Made by a program: the position numbers and the translations under genes. A stretch of DNA of 25,700 bases from Conoideocrella luteorostrata (Eukaryota; Ascomycota; Sordariomycetes; Hypocreales; Clavicipitaceae): positions 1-25,700 of the forward strand of contig JASWJB010000470.1 of assembly GCA_032433595.1 (NCBI GenBank). The letters are read 5' to 3'. Below are positions 1 to 10,540 of this stretch, piece after piece. Positions within the stretch are counted from its first letter, which is position 1. Each line of letters opens with the position of its first letter. The notes beneath the pieces were generated by a model that saw only the letters and a program-made list of their open reading frames with translations, was not told where the DNA came from and ran no database searches.

Positions 1-122
1 TTGCAAAGTCACTGGGGTCAAGCTGTCGGTAAATATTGTAAAGTAATTCGACAAGAGCTGGCTGGCGTTACGGTAGAAGTGCAAGGTCGATTGGTTGCAT
101 TTGTGCTTGTTACATTACATCC

Positions 123-128
123 CCTCGG
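123..128 (+). promoter_or_regulatory. Possible FarA/FarB site (CCTCGG) upstream of the carrier
   Basis: A CCTCGG hexamer lies about 360 bases before the carrier ATG. In Aspergillus nidulans the zinc-cluster activators FarA and FarB act through CCTCGG to induce fatty-acid catabolism genes. The hexamer is seen directly; its function is inferred. It is short enough to occur by chance about once per 2 kb over both strands. Confidence 0.35.
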
Positions 129-167
129 CTGAACCAGACCATCTCTCGTCCGTACCGTAATTAATTA

Positions 168-201
168 CCATCCCATCCGTCCATCCGTCCGTCCATCATC
201 C
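168..201. repeat. Short tandem repeat, CCATCCGT type
   Basis: Imperfect repeats of CCATCCGT / CCGTCCAT occupy this stretch in the upstream region of the carrier gene. It is a simple microsatellite with no visible function. Confidence 0.7.
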
Positions 202-483
202 CCCGACCGTCCTCCCATGCTGTCCGCCGGAAGCCAGGCCGACATAACCACACCGAGCCACGCGCAGCACACCTGCGCAAACGAACATCTCGGGCGAAGT
301 CACCTTACCCACGGCTGAACTTATTTTCGTGTGCGCAGCACTCTGCAAGACAACATTTCCCCTTCCCCCCCCCCCGATCTTCCTCCTCCCTCAATTCCTA
401 TAGACTCTCCCCTCTTTCTCCCCCTGCCTCCTCCCCATCACGCCGCTTCACCGTTACACGGCGCCGACCTCTATCCGCCCAGC

Positions 484-1737
484 ATGCCTGCCTCTTCTTC
501 ACCCGAGGCTGTCAACCAGCAGATCGACAAGCTGCCTTCGCCCATGGCCGACAAAATCCCCCGCCTGCCGGAGACCAAGAAGGAACTACAAAAGACCAAG
601 GAGGCCACCAAGGAGGCCACCAAGTCGGGTCTGCTGTCGCAGCTGCGTGCGCTGGCGGCAGGCGGCTTTGGTGGCATTTGCGCCGTCGTCGTGGGCCACC
701 CGTTCGATCTGGTCAAGGTGCGCCTGCAGACTGCCGAGCGTGGGGTTTACTCATCTGCCATTGATGTTGTAAGAAAGAGCATCGCGAGAGATGGATTGAA
801 AAGGGGACTGTATGCGGGTGTTAGTGCACCGCTTGTGGGAGTTACGCCTATGTGTAAGTGGATGGTTGTTGGTGATGTTGGTTCATGAGTGTGTACTCGA
901 AGCATCCTCGGTCGCAACGCCCCCCTCCCCCCCCTCTCCCCTCTCTTGCCTCGATGAGGTGGCGGCGAGATATGCTGCGCTGCACGTTAACTCTTCCAGG
1001 CTTTCTCTCTCTCATTACTTATACAAGATCAATTGGCTAATTTTTTTTTTTGCCGACTCCGTACAGTCGCCGTCTCCTTCTGGGGTTATGACCTCGGCAA
1101 GCAAATCGTCTCCGCCTCCTCCACCGTCGGCCCCGACGGCCTGTCCATCGCTCAGATCTCAACCGCCGGCTTCCTCTCCGCCGTCCCCATGACCGCCATT
1201 ACCGCTCCCTTTGAGCGCGTCAAGGTCATTCTCCAGGTCCAGGGCCAGAAGGCGCTCGCTCCCGGCGAAAAGCCCAAGTACAACGGTGGCGTGGACGTCG
1301 TGCGCCAATTGTACGCCCAAGGTGGTCTGCGCAGCGTCTTCCGCGGCAGCGTCGCCACCCTCGCCCGTGACGGTCCCGGATCTGCTGCTTATTTCGCCGC
1401 CTACGAGTACATCAAGCGCACTCTGAGCCCCAAGGACCCCGTCACCGGCAAACCTACCGGCGAGTTGAGCTTGTCTGCAGTGACCTGTGCCGGCGCAGCT
1501 GCCGGCGTGGCCATGTGGATCCCCGTTTTCCCCGTCGATACCGTCAAGTCCCGGCTGCAGACTGCCGAGGGCAACGTCACTTTGGGCGGCGTGATTCGCG
1601 ATCTCTACGGAAAGGGCGGATACAAGGCTTTCTTCCCTGGTTTCGGACCTGCCCTGTGCAGAGCCGTTCCTGCCAATGCTGCCACTTTCCTTGGCGTCGA
1701 ACTGGCCCACCAGGCCATGAACAAGATGTTTGGTTGA
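484..1737 (+). CDS. acuH: Mitochondrial carnitine/acylcarnitine carrier
   Basis: Two exons, 484-853 and 1067-1737, split by a 213-nt GTAAGT...CAG intron; joining restores the expected PMFAVSFWGYD segment and gives 346 residues. The protein is an SLC25-type inner-membrane carrier with three repeats. The signature motifs are PFDLVKVRLQ (P73), PFERVKVILQ (P171) and PVDTVKSRLQ (P279). A hydrophilic N-terminal tail of about 50 residues carries a short repeated KEATK run. The closest recognised group is the carnitine/acylcarnitine translocase (yeast Crc1, Aspergillus AcuH), which exchanges acylcarnitine or acetylcarnitine for carnitine during growth on fatty acids or acetate. Start choice: the frame is open upstream to about 331, but 484 is the first in-frame ATG and follows a CT-rich leader. 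The substrate assignment is by family resemblance; carrier-family membership is certain. Confidence 0.92.
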
Positions 1738-2163
1738 AAGGGAGGGGAGGGGGGCGTCATGGTGAGGGATTAGATGACGGACTGGAAAATTTCAACATGG
1801 TGGAGGTAGAAACTCGAGTGAAGCTGCAGAACAGACCTGCCTCCTCCCCCTCCTCCCCCTTTCCCACGTACTAGATGTCACGGAGAGTGGGACGGGACGA
1901 TGTGGGAACGAGGTATAGATGCATTGATCGTGCCGTTACTGTATTGCATGCATGGCATGGCTATGCAGGGAGCAGCTTTCGCAATTCGAGCATTATCAAG
2001 ACAGCGTACTCTGTGATTTGAGGGAAGACGATACCCCCCCGTCACATGGCCGGCTCTTATTTGACTTGTTTTATATAGACTACACGGGATACATCTGTTT
2101 AGATCAACACGACATGACAATTACTTTCTTGAAGCAGTCTACCGTGCCAACTGGGGAGATATT

Positions 2164-2194
2164 GGGGGGGAGGGAGGAAGGGAGGGAGGAAGGG
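2164..2194 (+). repeat. G-rich purine tract, potential G-quadruplex
   Basis: The plus strand shows a run of seven G followed by GGG, GGG, GGG and GGG blocks separated by one to five bases, all purine. Four or more GGG runs with short spacers match the usual G-quadruplex pattern. It lies about 430 bases after the carrier stop, in or beyond its 3' UTR. No role is known. Confidence 0.5.
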
Positions 2195-2292
2195 TGGATG
2201 ACAGAGTGAGAGCATCACCGGGCCCGGGGCGCACGTATATGAACGATATTTGCACCCGGCGTATAATCTCTCTTCCTCGGTGGGGTCTGTAT

Positions 2293-2322
2293 CCTTGTCC
2301 TTGTTCTTGTCCATGTCCTTGT
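2293..2322. repeat. CTTGTC-type microsatellite
   Basis: Imperfect CTTGTC / CTTGTT / ATGTCC hexamers repeat in tandem in the intergenic region. Simple repeat only. Confidence 0.6.
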
Positions 2323-3010
2323 TACCCGTCCAATGATAATTGCAACATCTTACAACGGCTCCGTACTCACTCGCCATCTGCTAATAATCCGCCAGCTACG
2401 GGAACAACGTGACCGAATTGAAGGTGGCAGAATGGTTGACTTGAGGTGAGGTAGTAGGCTCGCTCCGCAAGGATGGACACGCAAAGGAGCAGGTCTGATG
2501 GAAATGTACGGGACCATGAGAGCGAGAATAGCATATTCAAGTTGGAGCACGAGGGAAGAGCTTGAAGCCATTATAGCCGGTTGAAATACCTGCTTGATAC
2601 GATGGAAGACATGTGCTATGTAGATAATCACGCCAAAGTATTTCTTGCAAAATTGCATGAAGGAAAGGCATGCCACAGGATTTCGCCTCTATTAAACCTT
2701 GGCTTAGTAGCCACCATTCACCAAGGCCCGCGGAGATCTTTCTCCCCCTTGAGAACGTTAATTCATCATTGTCCCTGAAAATGCAACCTGCAAAGACGGA
2801 CCCTTTTATTATATCATCAAGTCTTGTTCCGTTCACCGACGCCATGCAAATGAGATAACAACAGAAAATATAGAGAAACAAAATGACAGCCTTTGCCTCC
2901 GGGGGTATTAATCCTAGACCACTTCCACCTGGAAGGAACAAGAAAGACGGAAAGGAAAGCAAACAGAAAGGACAGAAGAGGGGAGAATGTTGTCGTGACG
3001 ACTTCACAAG

Positions 3011-5126
3011 CTATGCACGCTCGTTCACCGTCCAGCGTCGCTTGAGATGGCTCTTGTCACGGAACCGCTCTGCTTCATCCAATGGAGGCGGAATGCCCCA
3101 AAGGCCACCTAGCCCGGCACCGAGCTGCATGACTTTCATCTCCTCGACTGGTTTAGTTGGTACCAGGTTTGTTTGCAGCTTGATTCGGTTAGCAAATGCT
3201 GGCGCTGAGACAGAATCTTTAACATCAGTGGCCATAGATGTTGGGAACTCCGGGAAGGTAGGAGCATCGTCAGTGGCTGTTGATGCGATTGGATCGATGG
3301 AGACATCAGGTTCGTTCTTCTCCCGGACGGGCGACCCGATTTTGAACCTCTTCTGGTCAAAATCCGGTAGTAGAGAGCCAAAGTCATCGGTATCGTCGCT
3401 GCCGTCATCCATGAGCCGCAAAGATGATGGCCCGGCCGACCACATGCCGGAAGTAGAAGGCAGGGCAGGTGGTGTTCCATTGCTTGTGTTTGAAGAACTG
3501 GCCCCGTTACTAAACCCTACTGACGCAAGGGCAGGACCTCTTGGCAGCGAGGGACGATGGGGAGCTGATTCTCGGCGTACAACGGGTGGAAGTGCTGCAC
3601 TTGCCGAGGTGCTTCGGCTCCCAGCCAGTGAGAAGGGATCTGAATAGGTGAACGGGCTCATGACTGGTCCGCCGAGAGTCGAAGTGCGTCCGCGCAGGCC
3701 CGTGCTCGTACTCAAGATATTGGTGGTTGACGTGGATCGTGCGGAATTTGGTGTTGTTGTGGTGCTTGGTCGTCGTAAATGGTCGGTGCTGGCGGACAGA
3801 CGAATATCATACATCTTATCCACAGGCACCATGGTCTTCTTGGAAGGATCAGCTGGGACTGGCGTCGAAGAGAGCAGCTCTGTATAATCCAAGTTTTCTT
3901 TCCTTGATGCCATGGTAATCGACGCTATGCCGATATCCATCAATACAGGTTGGTGGGTTATTGCACCTATCAGGGCATTACAGCCAGCGCCGTGCGAGAC
4001 CATGACAACAACTGTTTCCACATCGTCGTCGTCTGACTCTTGCTTGCTGCCATCGGCCTTTGCCGGCTTCGCGATGGCCTCAGCAGGGGAGTCGGTTGAC
4101 GCATACCAGTTGACCAATCTTCTCACGCCACCTCGAAAACGTCTGTGCATGGAAGCCCACTCCTCTCCGAATTTGCCTCCATCGCCAAAGTCAAGGGGTG
4201 CTCGCATCGAATCCCACTGATAGTCCACAGCCACAGAAGCATCTCTGGCGTGGGCGACGAAGCCGTCAGGGATGGCCCCAGAGCTTGAAACGGCATATAT
4301 TGGCCGCGGAGGCGTATATCCTTTCTTGAAGTCGCGTCGCACAGGCAAGGCAGGCCCCAGTGTCGAGACATTAATCGATTCTTCGCTGTCGGTGGATGGC
4401 GATTGCGGTAAATTCGCGGGGCTGGCTGTAGGTGACTGCCAGAGCGAGCCGGAGGAAGGTCGTGGCGGTTCTGGTTCGGGAATGTCGGCGTAAATACTGT
4501 AGTCTTCGCGTCTCAGGAGCTCTGCCTTCGCACCACCAAGCATGAGGGCGGGCCCTGGTGGAGGGGTGATCATCTCGAAATATTCCGGCGATAGCCATTC
4601 CCCCAAGAAGGAATCGAGCCGCAAAAGAGTGGATTTGAACTGAAATTGAGGGTCGACCTGTGGCGCTCCTCGAGGCACAATCAGATCAGCCGGGTTATAG
4701 ACGGAATCTGGAAATGTTTGCGCCAGTCCGGAGCTGATGCCGATGGAGGTCTGCACGCATCGAAGAAAAGGGGAACTATGAATGACTATCTTGAAGCGCC
4801 TGCGTTTCTTGGAGCTGCTTGAACTTGTGAAACTGTCGTCATCGGCCTTCGCTTGCTCGAGGATGCTGGCGATCTGGTTGCCGACTTGTCTGGCTTGTAG
4901 AAAACCACCATATGTCAGAGGAGGGTCGTAGGGAGTTGGAGATGTTAGGTGCCATGATTTGTCGGCTGCATCTAATCGGCTTCCATGTCTGAAATGTGGA
5001 AAACGTTAGCAACATGGTGAATGATGGCGCAGCGAGTGGTGGTATCGATCATGTTTCTACTGACCTAACCACGAACAAATATGCTGGGGGAGAATTGCTC
5101 ATGTTGACGGGAATTGTAGTGGGCAT
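3011..5126 (-). CDS. Histidine phosphatase (phosphoglycerate mutase) superfamily protein
   Basis: Two exons on the minus strand, 5126-5065 (62 nt) and 4988-3011, with a 76-nt GTCAGT...CAG intron; 679 residues. The intron splits the codon of R21 in the RHG motif (R21-H22-G23), so the catalytic His begins exon 2. Further family marks are SSPFLR (R97), an acidic GEWLSPEYF segment (E151, likely proton donor) and SHGAGCN (H353, second catalytic His). These complete the RHG...SHG phosphatase pocket. Long Ser/Thr/Pro-rich, low-complexity stretches lie between about 185 and 250 and after about 400, so the C-terminal 280 residues are probably disordered. The fold resembles fungal phosphoglycerate-mutase-family proteins and yeast Tfc7/YNL108C-type proteins, not glycolytic mutase. 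The substrate is unknown. Upstream is a very long intergenic region. Confidence 0.87.
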
Positions 5127-5974
5127 GGTTCAGAATGTCCTAATTCCCTGCAAGAGTTGAGAAGCGTCTGCAAATGCAGCACTCCCTTTACTTGCGCGCG
5201 GTCGTAATTTAAAAGTCGCCCGAGTCAACCAGTCTGAACTGACAAGAACCGTTCGTCATACGATGTGAGCGGGTCAGTCGCACTAATAAGGTCACCGGCC
5301 ACTTCGAAGCTGGATCGCCGAGAGTTGCTACGGCCGGTGGGTGGTGAAAGATGACAAAAGGAAAACGGTAACAGGGCGTTGCCTCGCCGAGCTTTAGAAG
5401 CAAGCAGGCAAGTAGGCAGCGCACACACACGTATGGAGTACGTTGCACAACTTTCGAAATGCTGCGGATGTGGTGGCGCGTCCGAGAGATTTCTGGCTGA
5501 TGTGGTTGGCTTCGTCGCGAGCAAGACTCTGGCCGTTCTCAGCCGCCGTTTCTCGACGGGGTAACAAGGTCAGCAGACGATGACCTCGCTCTGGCTCAGC
5601 ATCAAGAACCAACGTATGAGCTAGCTGCAAAAGCACGGCACACGAAGCAGTCAGAACGGTAATGAGGCGATGCACGTCTGATGCAACAGGGGCGCGCCAA
5701 GCCAGCCGCGGACCTGCCCAACAGGCTGCCGCACCAGACTCCCTTTTAACCTACTTATGTACTCCTTTGCTCCGAAAATAAATACGGAGAACAGAGTCGT
5801 GTTCGGTGCAATCCTGTGAGTGGTGGAGGAAGGTGCGGGTGCTGAGACAATTGCGCCAGGTGAATCCAGCTGGCGAATGACGGCCGATCAACTGTCGCTT
5901 CTTGTACCACGTCGATTGCAGCGGCTTGTACAAAGTACGGAGTGCAAAACTAAAAGAGTTCAAACAAAAAAACG

Positions 5975-5993
5975 AAAAAAAAAAAAAAAAAAA
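5975..5993. repeat. A homopolymer, 19 bases
   Basis: An uninterrupted run of 19 A, preceded by shorter A runs. I saw no flanking target duplication that would mark it as the tail of a retroelement. Confidence 0.8.
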
Positions 5994-6809
5994 GGAAAGA
6001 CCGTTATGCACAGAGCACAGAGGGAATAAATTTACAGCAACAATGACGACAAGTCGAGCAAAAATTAAATTGCTTTGTACTTTGACTCTTGGCCCCACGT
6101 TGACTGGAAAGGTTAAGTGTTTGTTCCTTGGAGTGAGAGTTTAAAGCAACGTGGCGGGGACGCCGGGTGAGGGGATGCTTTTTGGTGATTGACAGAACTG
6201 CAGAGGACAGCAGGGCGACGGAGGAAAACTGGTTATAAAGGGAATGAAGGCCTGTCACTCGGTGGATATCGGCAACGACGTGATTTTTAATCTTGTGTCG
6301 TCAAACAGCTATGCACCATATCTCTGAACGGAATACTGTACGATACTGGGCTCGGTATTACTCAAGCCAAGGCGGAAAAAAGGGCTCCTCCTGTCAGTGC
6401 TTCGTCGCAGGTCCCGCCCGGGTCGTCGGAGATTTGTCTCGAGAGTCCTTGTTGTGACCATGACTGGTTAGTTAGTTAAGGAGTAATACCAGTCTTTGCC
6501 ATCCGCTATCCACATCCACCCGTCATCTGCAGCAAGCTCTCCCGGATGATATGAATAACTCACCCGTATTGCGCGGAGTACGGAGTGCAGTTACTATCTA
6601 CACACAAGTCACCGCGCCATGTGACCCGACTGGAATTTTCCCATTTCCACTTAAAAGTTTTTTAGCCTTTTTGCTGCTTCTTTTGCCAGCCGCTTTGCCC
6701 ACATCTCGGGCGGTACTATTCCATTTGCAGTTCCATTAGTCGCTGTCGTCATGGCACGTGGTGAATTTGCGGGCTGCAGGGTCCATCGTGAGATATTAAC
6801 TACGCGGTG

Positions 6810-6825
6810 TACTCCGTACGGAGTA
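6810..6825. repeat. Perfect 16-base palindrome TACTCCGTACGGAGTA
   Basis: Two 8-base arms, TACTCCGT and ACGGAGTA, abut with no spacer. Partial or split copies recur in the intergenic regions of this window, for example at 7572-7591, 17735-17743, 18048-18056 and 25292-25300. It may be the trace of a small dispersed repeat or a binding site for a dimeric protein; the sequence alone does not decide. Confidence 0.8.
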
Positions 6826-7571
6826 GACAACTTTTTCTTTGCATGGCAAGAGTAACTAGTATTGCAACGCCCCGTGCGTGAATGACGGTTATACCTACGG
6901 ACAATGCACTTTAGGGGGGACTCGGTGCATTAACATCTATGCTGTTGTACGTAAGCAACGTGCGGACGGAATTTTTGTATTTTGCTGTCGTGTACAATAT
7001 CCCAAGGAGCTTCCTTGTGCGTCTCGAGCCAGAAACTCTAGTTGTAGCCATGCAGTGGCCTCCATCGGCTGGACGCAGGCAGTCAATATCGCCATCGTCA
7101 TCCTTGCGTCAGCGACTGCCTCTTTCTGTCTCCTCAAATAAAGGCGATGAAGGGCTGTCCTCGAAATCAATAACAATGTCTGTCTAAGGGTTCAGACTGC
7201 TGCTCTTTTCCCCCACACACTCGATACGGACTTCCCTCGGAGTTACGGCCGATGTCCCTCGGATGAGTTGATGGGAAAACTTCTTTTCCTGAAACAGTTG
7301 CTGGCTGAGATGGTCCAGGAATGCTGACGGTACGAAAAATGAGGCGACCTTGGCCATTGTGCTACTCTGGCAGAGGAACCCGGAAAAAACCTCGCCTTCT
7401 GACAATCCTCGTCAGCCTCACTTTTATAGAGAAATAGAGCAGGCGGCCAGATAAACAGCCTGCAGTGTAAATTGGCCTGGCGCCTTCCCGGCAAGGCGCA
7501 GCAGGGACGGCAAGTCGATCTGGATCCAACACAGCCGCCGACGCAGTGCAGGGTCCGACTTTGAGTCTGTC

Positions 7572-7591
7572 TACTCCGTCCGTACGGAGTA
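7572..7591. repeat. Inverted repeat TACTCCGT-CCGT-ACGGAGTA
   Basis: The same 8-base arms as the palindrome at 6810-6825, here separated by four bases (CCGT). The 4-base insertion repeats the end of the left arm, which looks like a small duplication inside the palindrome. Confidence 0.8.
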
Positions 7592-8644
7592 CTCTGTCTG
7601 GAAGTTACAGGTTAACTGGCAGACTGGTAGCCTAGTGGTCCGTAAGCGGGCTACTCTCCAAAACGTGGCGTCAAATGCAAACAAAGCACTCCGCAGGCCA
7701 GCCATCTATTGTTGTGAAGGTTCGTACGGAGCGCACTAACGAACATCAACCGTTCCTCCACGCCAGCCGGATAACTTCAAAATATCCAGCTGGAAAGCTC
7801 CCAATAGCCAAAATGCCTGCTGAAGGTGTCTGGAGATATTACTCAATTGGGTGGCGTGCTTGGGATGGTGACATGCAGTCGGGCGCAAGCGGAGTGTCGC
7901 AGGCCACTCGTCGAGCTGCCGTGGCTGTGTATGGAGTGACTACTAATACGTCAACTATTTACTATACTATTGATGCGGTAACTACCTGAGCAAAGTCTGA
8001 GACCTCAGCCACGGTCTGCTGGACGACCCAGACCCATCCAGGCTCACCTGTGGCCGTTGAATCATATCCTTCATAGTGCGGCTGAGCCCGCACGGCACGA
8101 AGCTCCGGCGTTCTGCACCGGTCTACAACCCCCCGTCCTTGCTGATCTCTCGGACAGACAGCCAAACAGCTTTGCTGGCATGTCGAACATCCCCGCAGCG
8201 TTCTCGTCATCGTCTACCATCCATGCAGTCAACGCATGATTTCCCTTGTGTAACGGCGTAGTGTGTGGTGGCTCAGAATCTGCAGAGAGCCTCACGAAAG
8301 ACAGCTTCAGGGTTCTTGATTTGCTGGATAATACTCCCGTAAAGTCACAACGGAACCGCTAGTCCTGCAACATGGCCGTCTGTCGTTTGCCGCCCTCTAA
8401 GAAGCTGCATCTGCAGGTTTCAGGGCTCCAACTAAGGTCGTTCGTTCGGCTTCGGGCTGTGTCTATAATCCCAACCTAATCTCAGCCTCATGTCGTCCAT
8501 GTCGTCCCCGTCGTCCTTTTATTCGCGGCTCCCCCCCGCCCTTCTCACAGGATTGATCTTCTCCCCATTGTTCACATCTATTATCTTTTGCACCGCTCTT
8601 GCCTTGCTCAATCAAACAGTTGTGGAATTGAGACTCTCGCGTCA

Positions 8645-10462
8645 ATGGCACCGAATTGCGAAAACGGGTGTTCTGCTGTGGAGATTAAAGTAAATTACCA
8701 AGGTAAGTTGGTCATTTTGCAGTGACTTCAACTCGTTGGCTTACTTTTTGTGCCGTTTAGATGGGTCATCAGAACAACAAACTCCTACATCAGTACACGA
8801 GTTAGGCGAGACGACAGCCGTGGGGGACCAGCCCCAGGCGATCAACTACAAGTACAGGTTTGCTGCCAAAGCTGGCACCTCTGTCATGTAAGTTTGCCTG
8901 AAATCCCTCATTTCTACAATCGCTGACGCCGAGACAGTTTTGCATCAGCGACTAAGGCGCGTAACTGCTCCATGTGCAAGGCTGCTTTCTCAGACACCTT
9001 CTCAATCCCAGAGTATTGGTGGGATGATTCTTGCAAAAGAGCTAATGGCTACTTTGGCTATGAGGAAATCGAAGGAGAGCCTAACGCCGATGGCTCTGAG
9101 GAAACCAATGATGGCTGTGGTACGTATTGAAGAAGCGTATTCTTTTCATCTCAATCTATCGCGGAAGTCTATTAGTTAATTACTGACCCCGTTACCACTT
9201 TAGCGTCTTGGTCTCGATTTCAGGCCAAAGTTTTCTTCAAACCTGAGAAAGACAAAGGAGACGATCCAACAGAAATCATTTATGGGTGGGGCAAGCTTGA
9301 CTCATTCTCCAGATGGTATAAGAAAAGCAAGCACACAGTGGTGATCTTATTCAAGCCCAAAGATGAAGGAGATGACGTAGTTCAAATAAACATGAAAGAG
9401 GAAACGGCCAAAACGGCACAACTCCCACAACGGAAGAATGCCAAAGATGAAAGACTCCAACAACGGAAGAATGCCAAAAATAAGGAAATTGAGGAGCTTT
9501 TCTCGAAAAGCCTTCTGGACCCCAAAGCCGCTTCGGCAGAGCTAGGAGACCCATTCTGGATCTATCCACGACTACTTGGGAAGTTCATCGGTTTGGAAAA
9601 CGCTTCAGTTTGGGGTACACGTGACCAAGTGCGTGATGTGGAAAGGGACAGAGAGCGTCGAGACGTGGAAATGGACAACGAGAGTCAAGAGACGTCCAGT
9701 CCAGACAATCTAAACAAAAAGGAGACGGAGCAAGAGACATCCCTTAATGACTTGCAGCCCATCGATATTGACTACTCGAACTTGCATGACATTGCGCGTC
9801 ACGTTGTTCACGTTTCCGAAACTCTGGCTGTCAGTGTGCAAACCATCGAAAGCATCCAAAAACACCACGAGATCTTCCACGGTTATAGCAATGTACCAAT
9901 CACTAATGCCTCCAAGAATATTCGGTACCGCCTTTATTTTTACCACCAGATGTTAACTGGCAATCTGCACCGGTCAGAAGCAAACAAATCGCGACTACAG
10001 AATGAGATTTCGTTGGCATTCAACCAGGTGTCCCAGGGAGATTCATTCCTTTCCGTTCGAATTGCCGCAGACACAAGGGCCGATAGTACTGCCATGCGCA
10101 TTCTCTCCATTGTCACCGTGGTGTTTTTGCCGGCAGCGTTCATTTCGGCAGTCTTCAGCACCTCGTTCTTTAACTTCCAGCAAGATAAAGAGAAGGGCGA
10201 CAGTTGGAAAGTCTCGGACAAGATTTGGATATATTGGGTCACCGTTGCCATAGTCACTATTGTGACGTTTTCAGTAATTTGGTACTTCCAGCGTGGCTGG
10301 TTGAAGCCAACACCCGTGACAACTCGACGACGAGGACGAAAATCCAAGGGGCAGACACAGGATAGTTCCGGGCAACAGCAATTGACGTCAAGGTCGGCAA
10401 CTACATCGACATCATCGCCAGGAGGCGTCATACAACGAAAGAGTTCAGACTCAATGGTCTAA
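8645..10462 (+). CDS. CorA-like two-transmembrane protein
   Basis: Four exons, 8645-8702, 8761-8887, 8938-9119 and 9204-10462, with three short introns (58, 50 and 84 nt), give 541 residues. The frame chosen for exon 3 reads CSMCKAAF...WWDDSC...NGYFGYEE and continues smoothly into exon 4. Another open frame over exon 3 gives only unpatterned sequence. The C-terminal half resembles the CorA-like domain of fungal proteins: helical segments, then TM1 (about 421-444) and TM2 (about 463-484), then a basic Ser/Thr-rich tail. The GMN motif that ends TM1 in true CorA magnesium channels is absent (the residues are VFSTSFFNF), so magnesium transport is doubtful. An 11-residue repeat QRKNAK is duplicated in tandem at about 198-214. 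The ATG at 8645 is the first in the frame after a stop; an additional upstream exon cannot be excluded. Confidence 0.75.
9431..9485 (+). repeat. 33-nt in-frame tandem duplication in the CorA-like gene
   Basis: The 15 bases CGGAAGAATGCCAAA occur at 9431 and again at 9464, a period of 33 nt, and encode two QRKNAK units. The duplication keeps the frame and lies in a hydrophilic, probably disordered linker. Confidence 0.85.
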
Positions 10463-10540
10463 CGTGGTGACCGTAAGTGAGGTCTATCCTCAGGTTGTCA
10501 TAAAGACGCTGGAATACTCTGCAAGTGGCCTAAGGAATTA

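Larger units (their letters stand above)
1..483. other. 5' flank and leader of the carnitine carrier gene
   Basis: No gene is visible here. The stretch contains a CCTCGG hexamer at 123-128, a CCATCCGT-type short tandem repeat at about 168-201, and a strongly CT-rich tract at about 357-436. That tract ends just before the chosen ATG at 484. CT-rich tracts directly upstream of the start are common in well-expressed genes of filamentous ascomycetes, so this is probably the promoter and 5' leader of the carrier. Confidence 0.6.
1738..3010. other. Convergent 3' intergenic region
   Basis: This lies between the stops of the carrier (+) and the histidine-phosphatase gene (-). No credible gene is seen. 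A G-rich run follows the carrier stop at once (1740-1754). A purine tract with several GGG runs sits at about 2164-2194, and a CTTGTC-type microsatellite at about 2293-2322. An open frame on the minus strand at 2537-3007 has no recognisable protein features and is probably 3' UTR of the upstream minus-strand gene. Confidence 0.6.
5127..8644. other. 3.5-kb divergent intergenic region without a recognisable gene
   Basis: This separates the divergently oriented histidine-phosphatase and CorA-like genes. Open frames here are short, overlap on both strands and lack recognisable motifs. Visible elements are a 19-base A run at 5975-5993 and several TACGGAGT / TACTCCGT elements (5935, 6575, 6810-6825, 7572-7591, near 7724). 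A tRNA-A-box-like string lies near 7628. It may hold long promoters, UTRs, non-coding transcripts or a fast-evolving gene with introns, but I cannot support any one of these. Confidence 0.5.

Noticed and set aside
331..483. N-terminal extension of the carrier frame upstream of 484
   Set aside because: The frame is open but has no ATG; the translated part is a Pro/Ser run from a CT-rich leader. The ATG at 484 begins the plausible protein.
1159..1710. Long antisense frame over the carrier gene
   Set aside because: It mirrors the GC-rich coding frame on the other strand and has no family features.
2537..3007. 156-codon minus-strand frame
   Set aside because: It lies just downstream of the histidine-phosphatase stop, has no recognisable motif, and is best explained as 3' UTR or chance.
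7625..7700. tRNA-like string with an A-box match (TAGCCTAGTGG)
   Set aside because: No proper acceptor or T arm can be folded and the B box is poor. At most it is a tRNA relic or SINE head, not a tRNA gene.
8490..8693. 67-codon frame overlapping the first exon of the CorA-like gene
   Set aside because: It is in a different frame, lacks conserved features and ends inside the next exon. It could act as an upstream frame, but there is no evidence for a product.
8940..9179. Alternative open frame over exon 3 of the CorA-like gene
   Set aside because: The other frame joins both neighbouring exons through good splice sites and gives the structured CSMC...WWDDSC...NGYFGY sequence.
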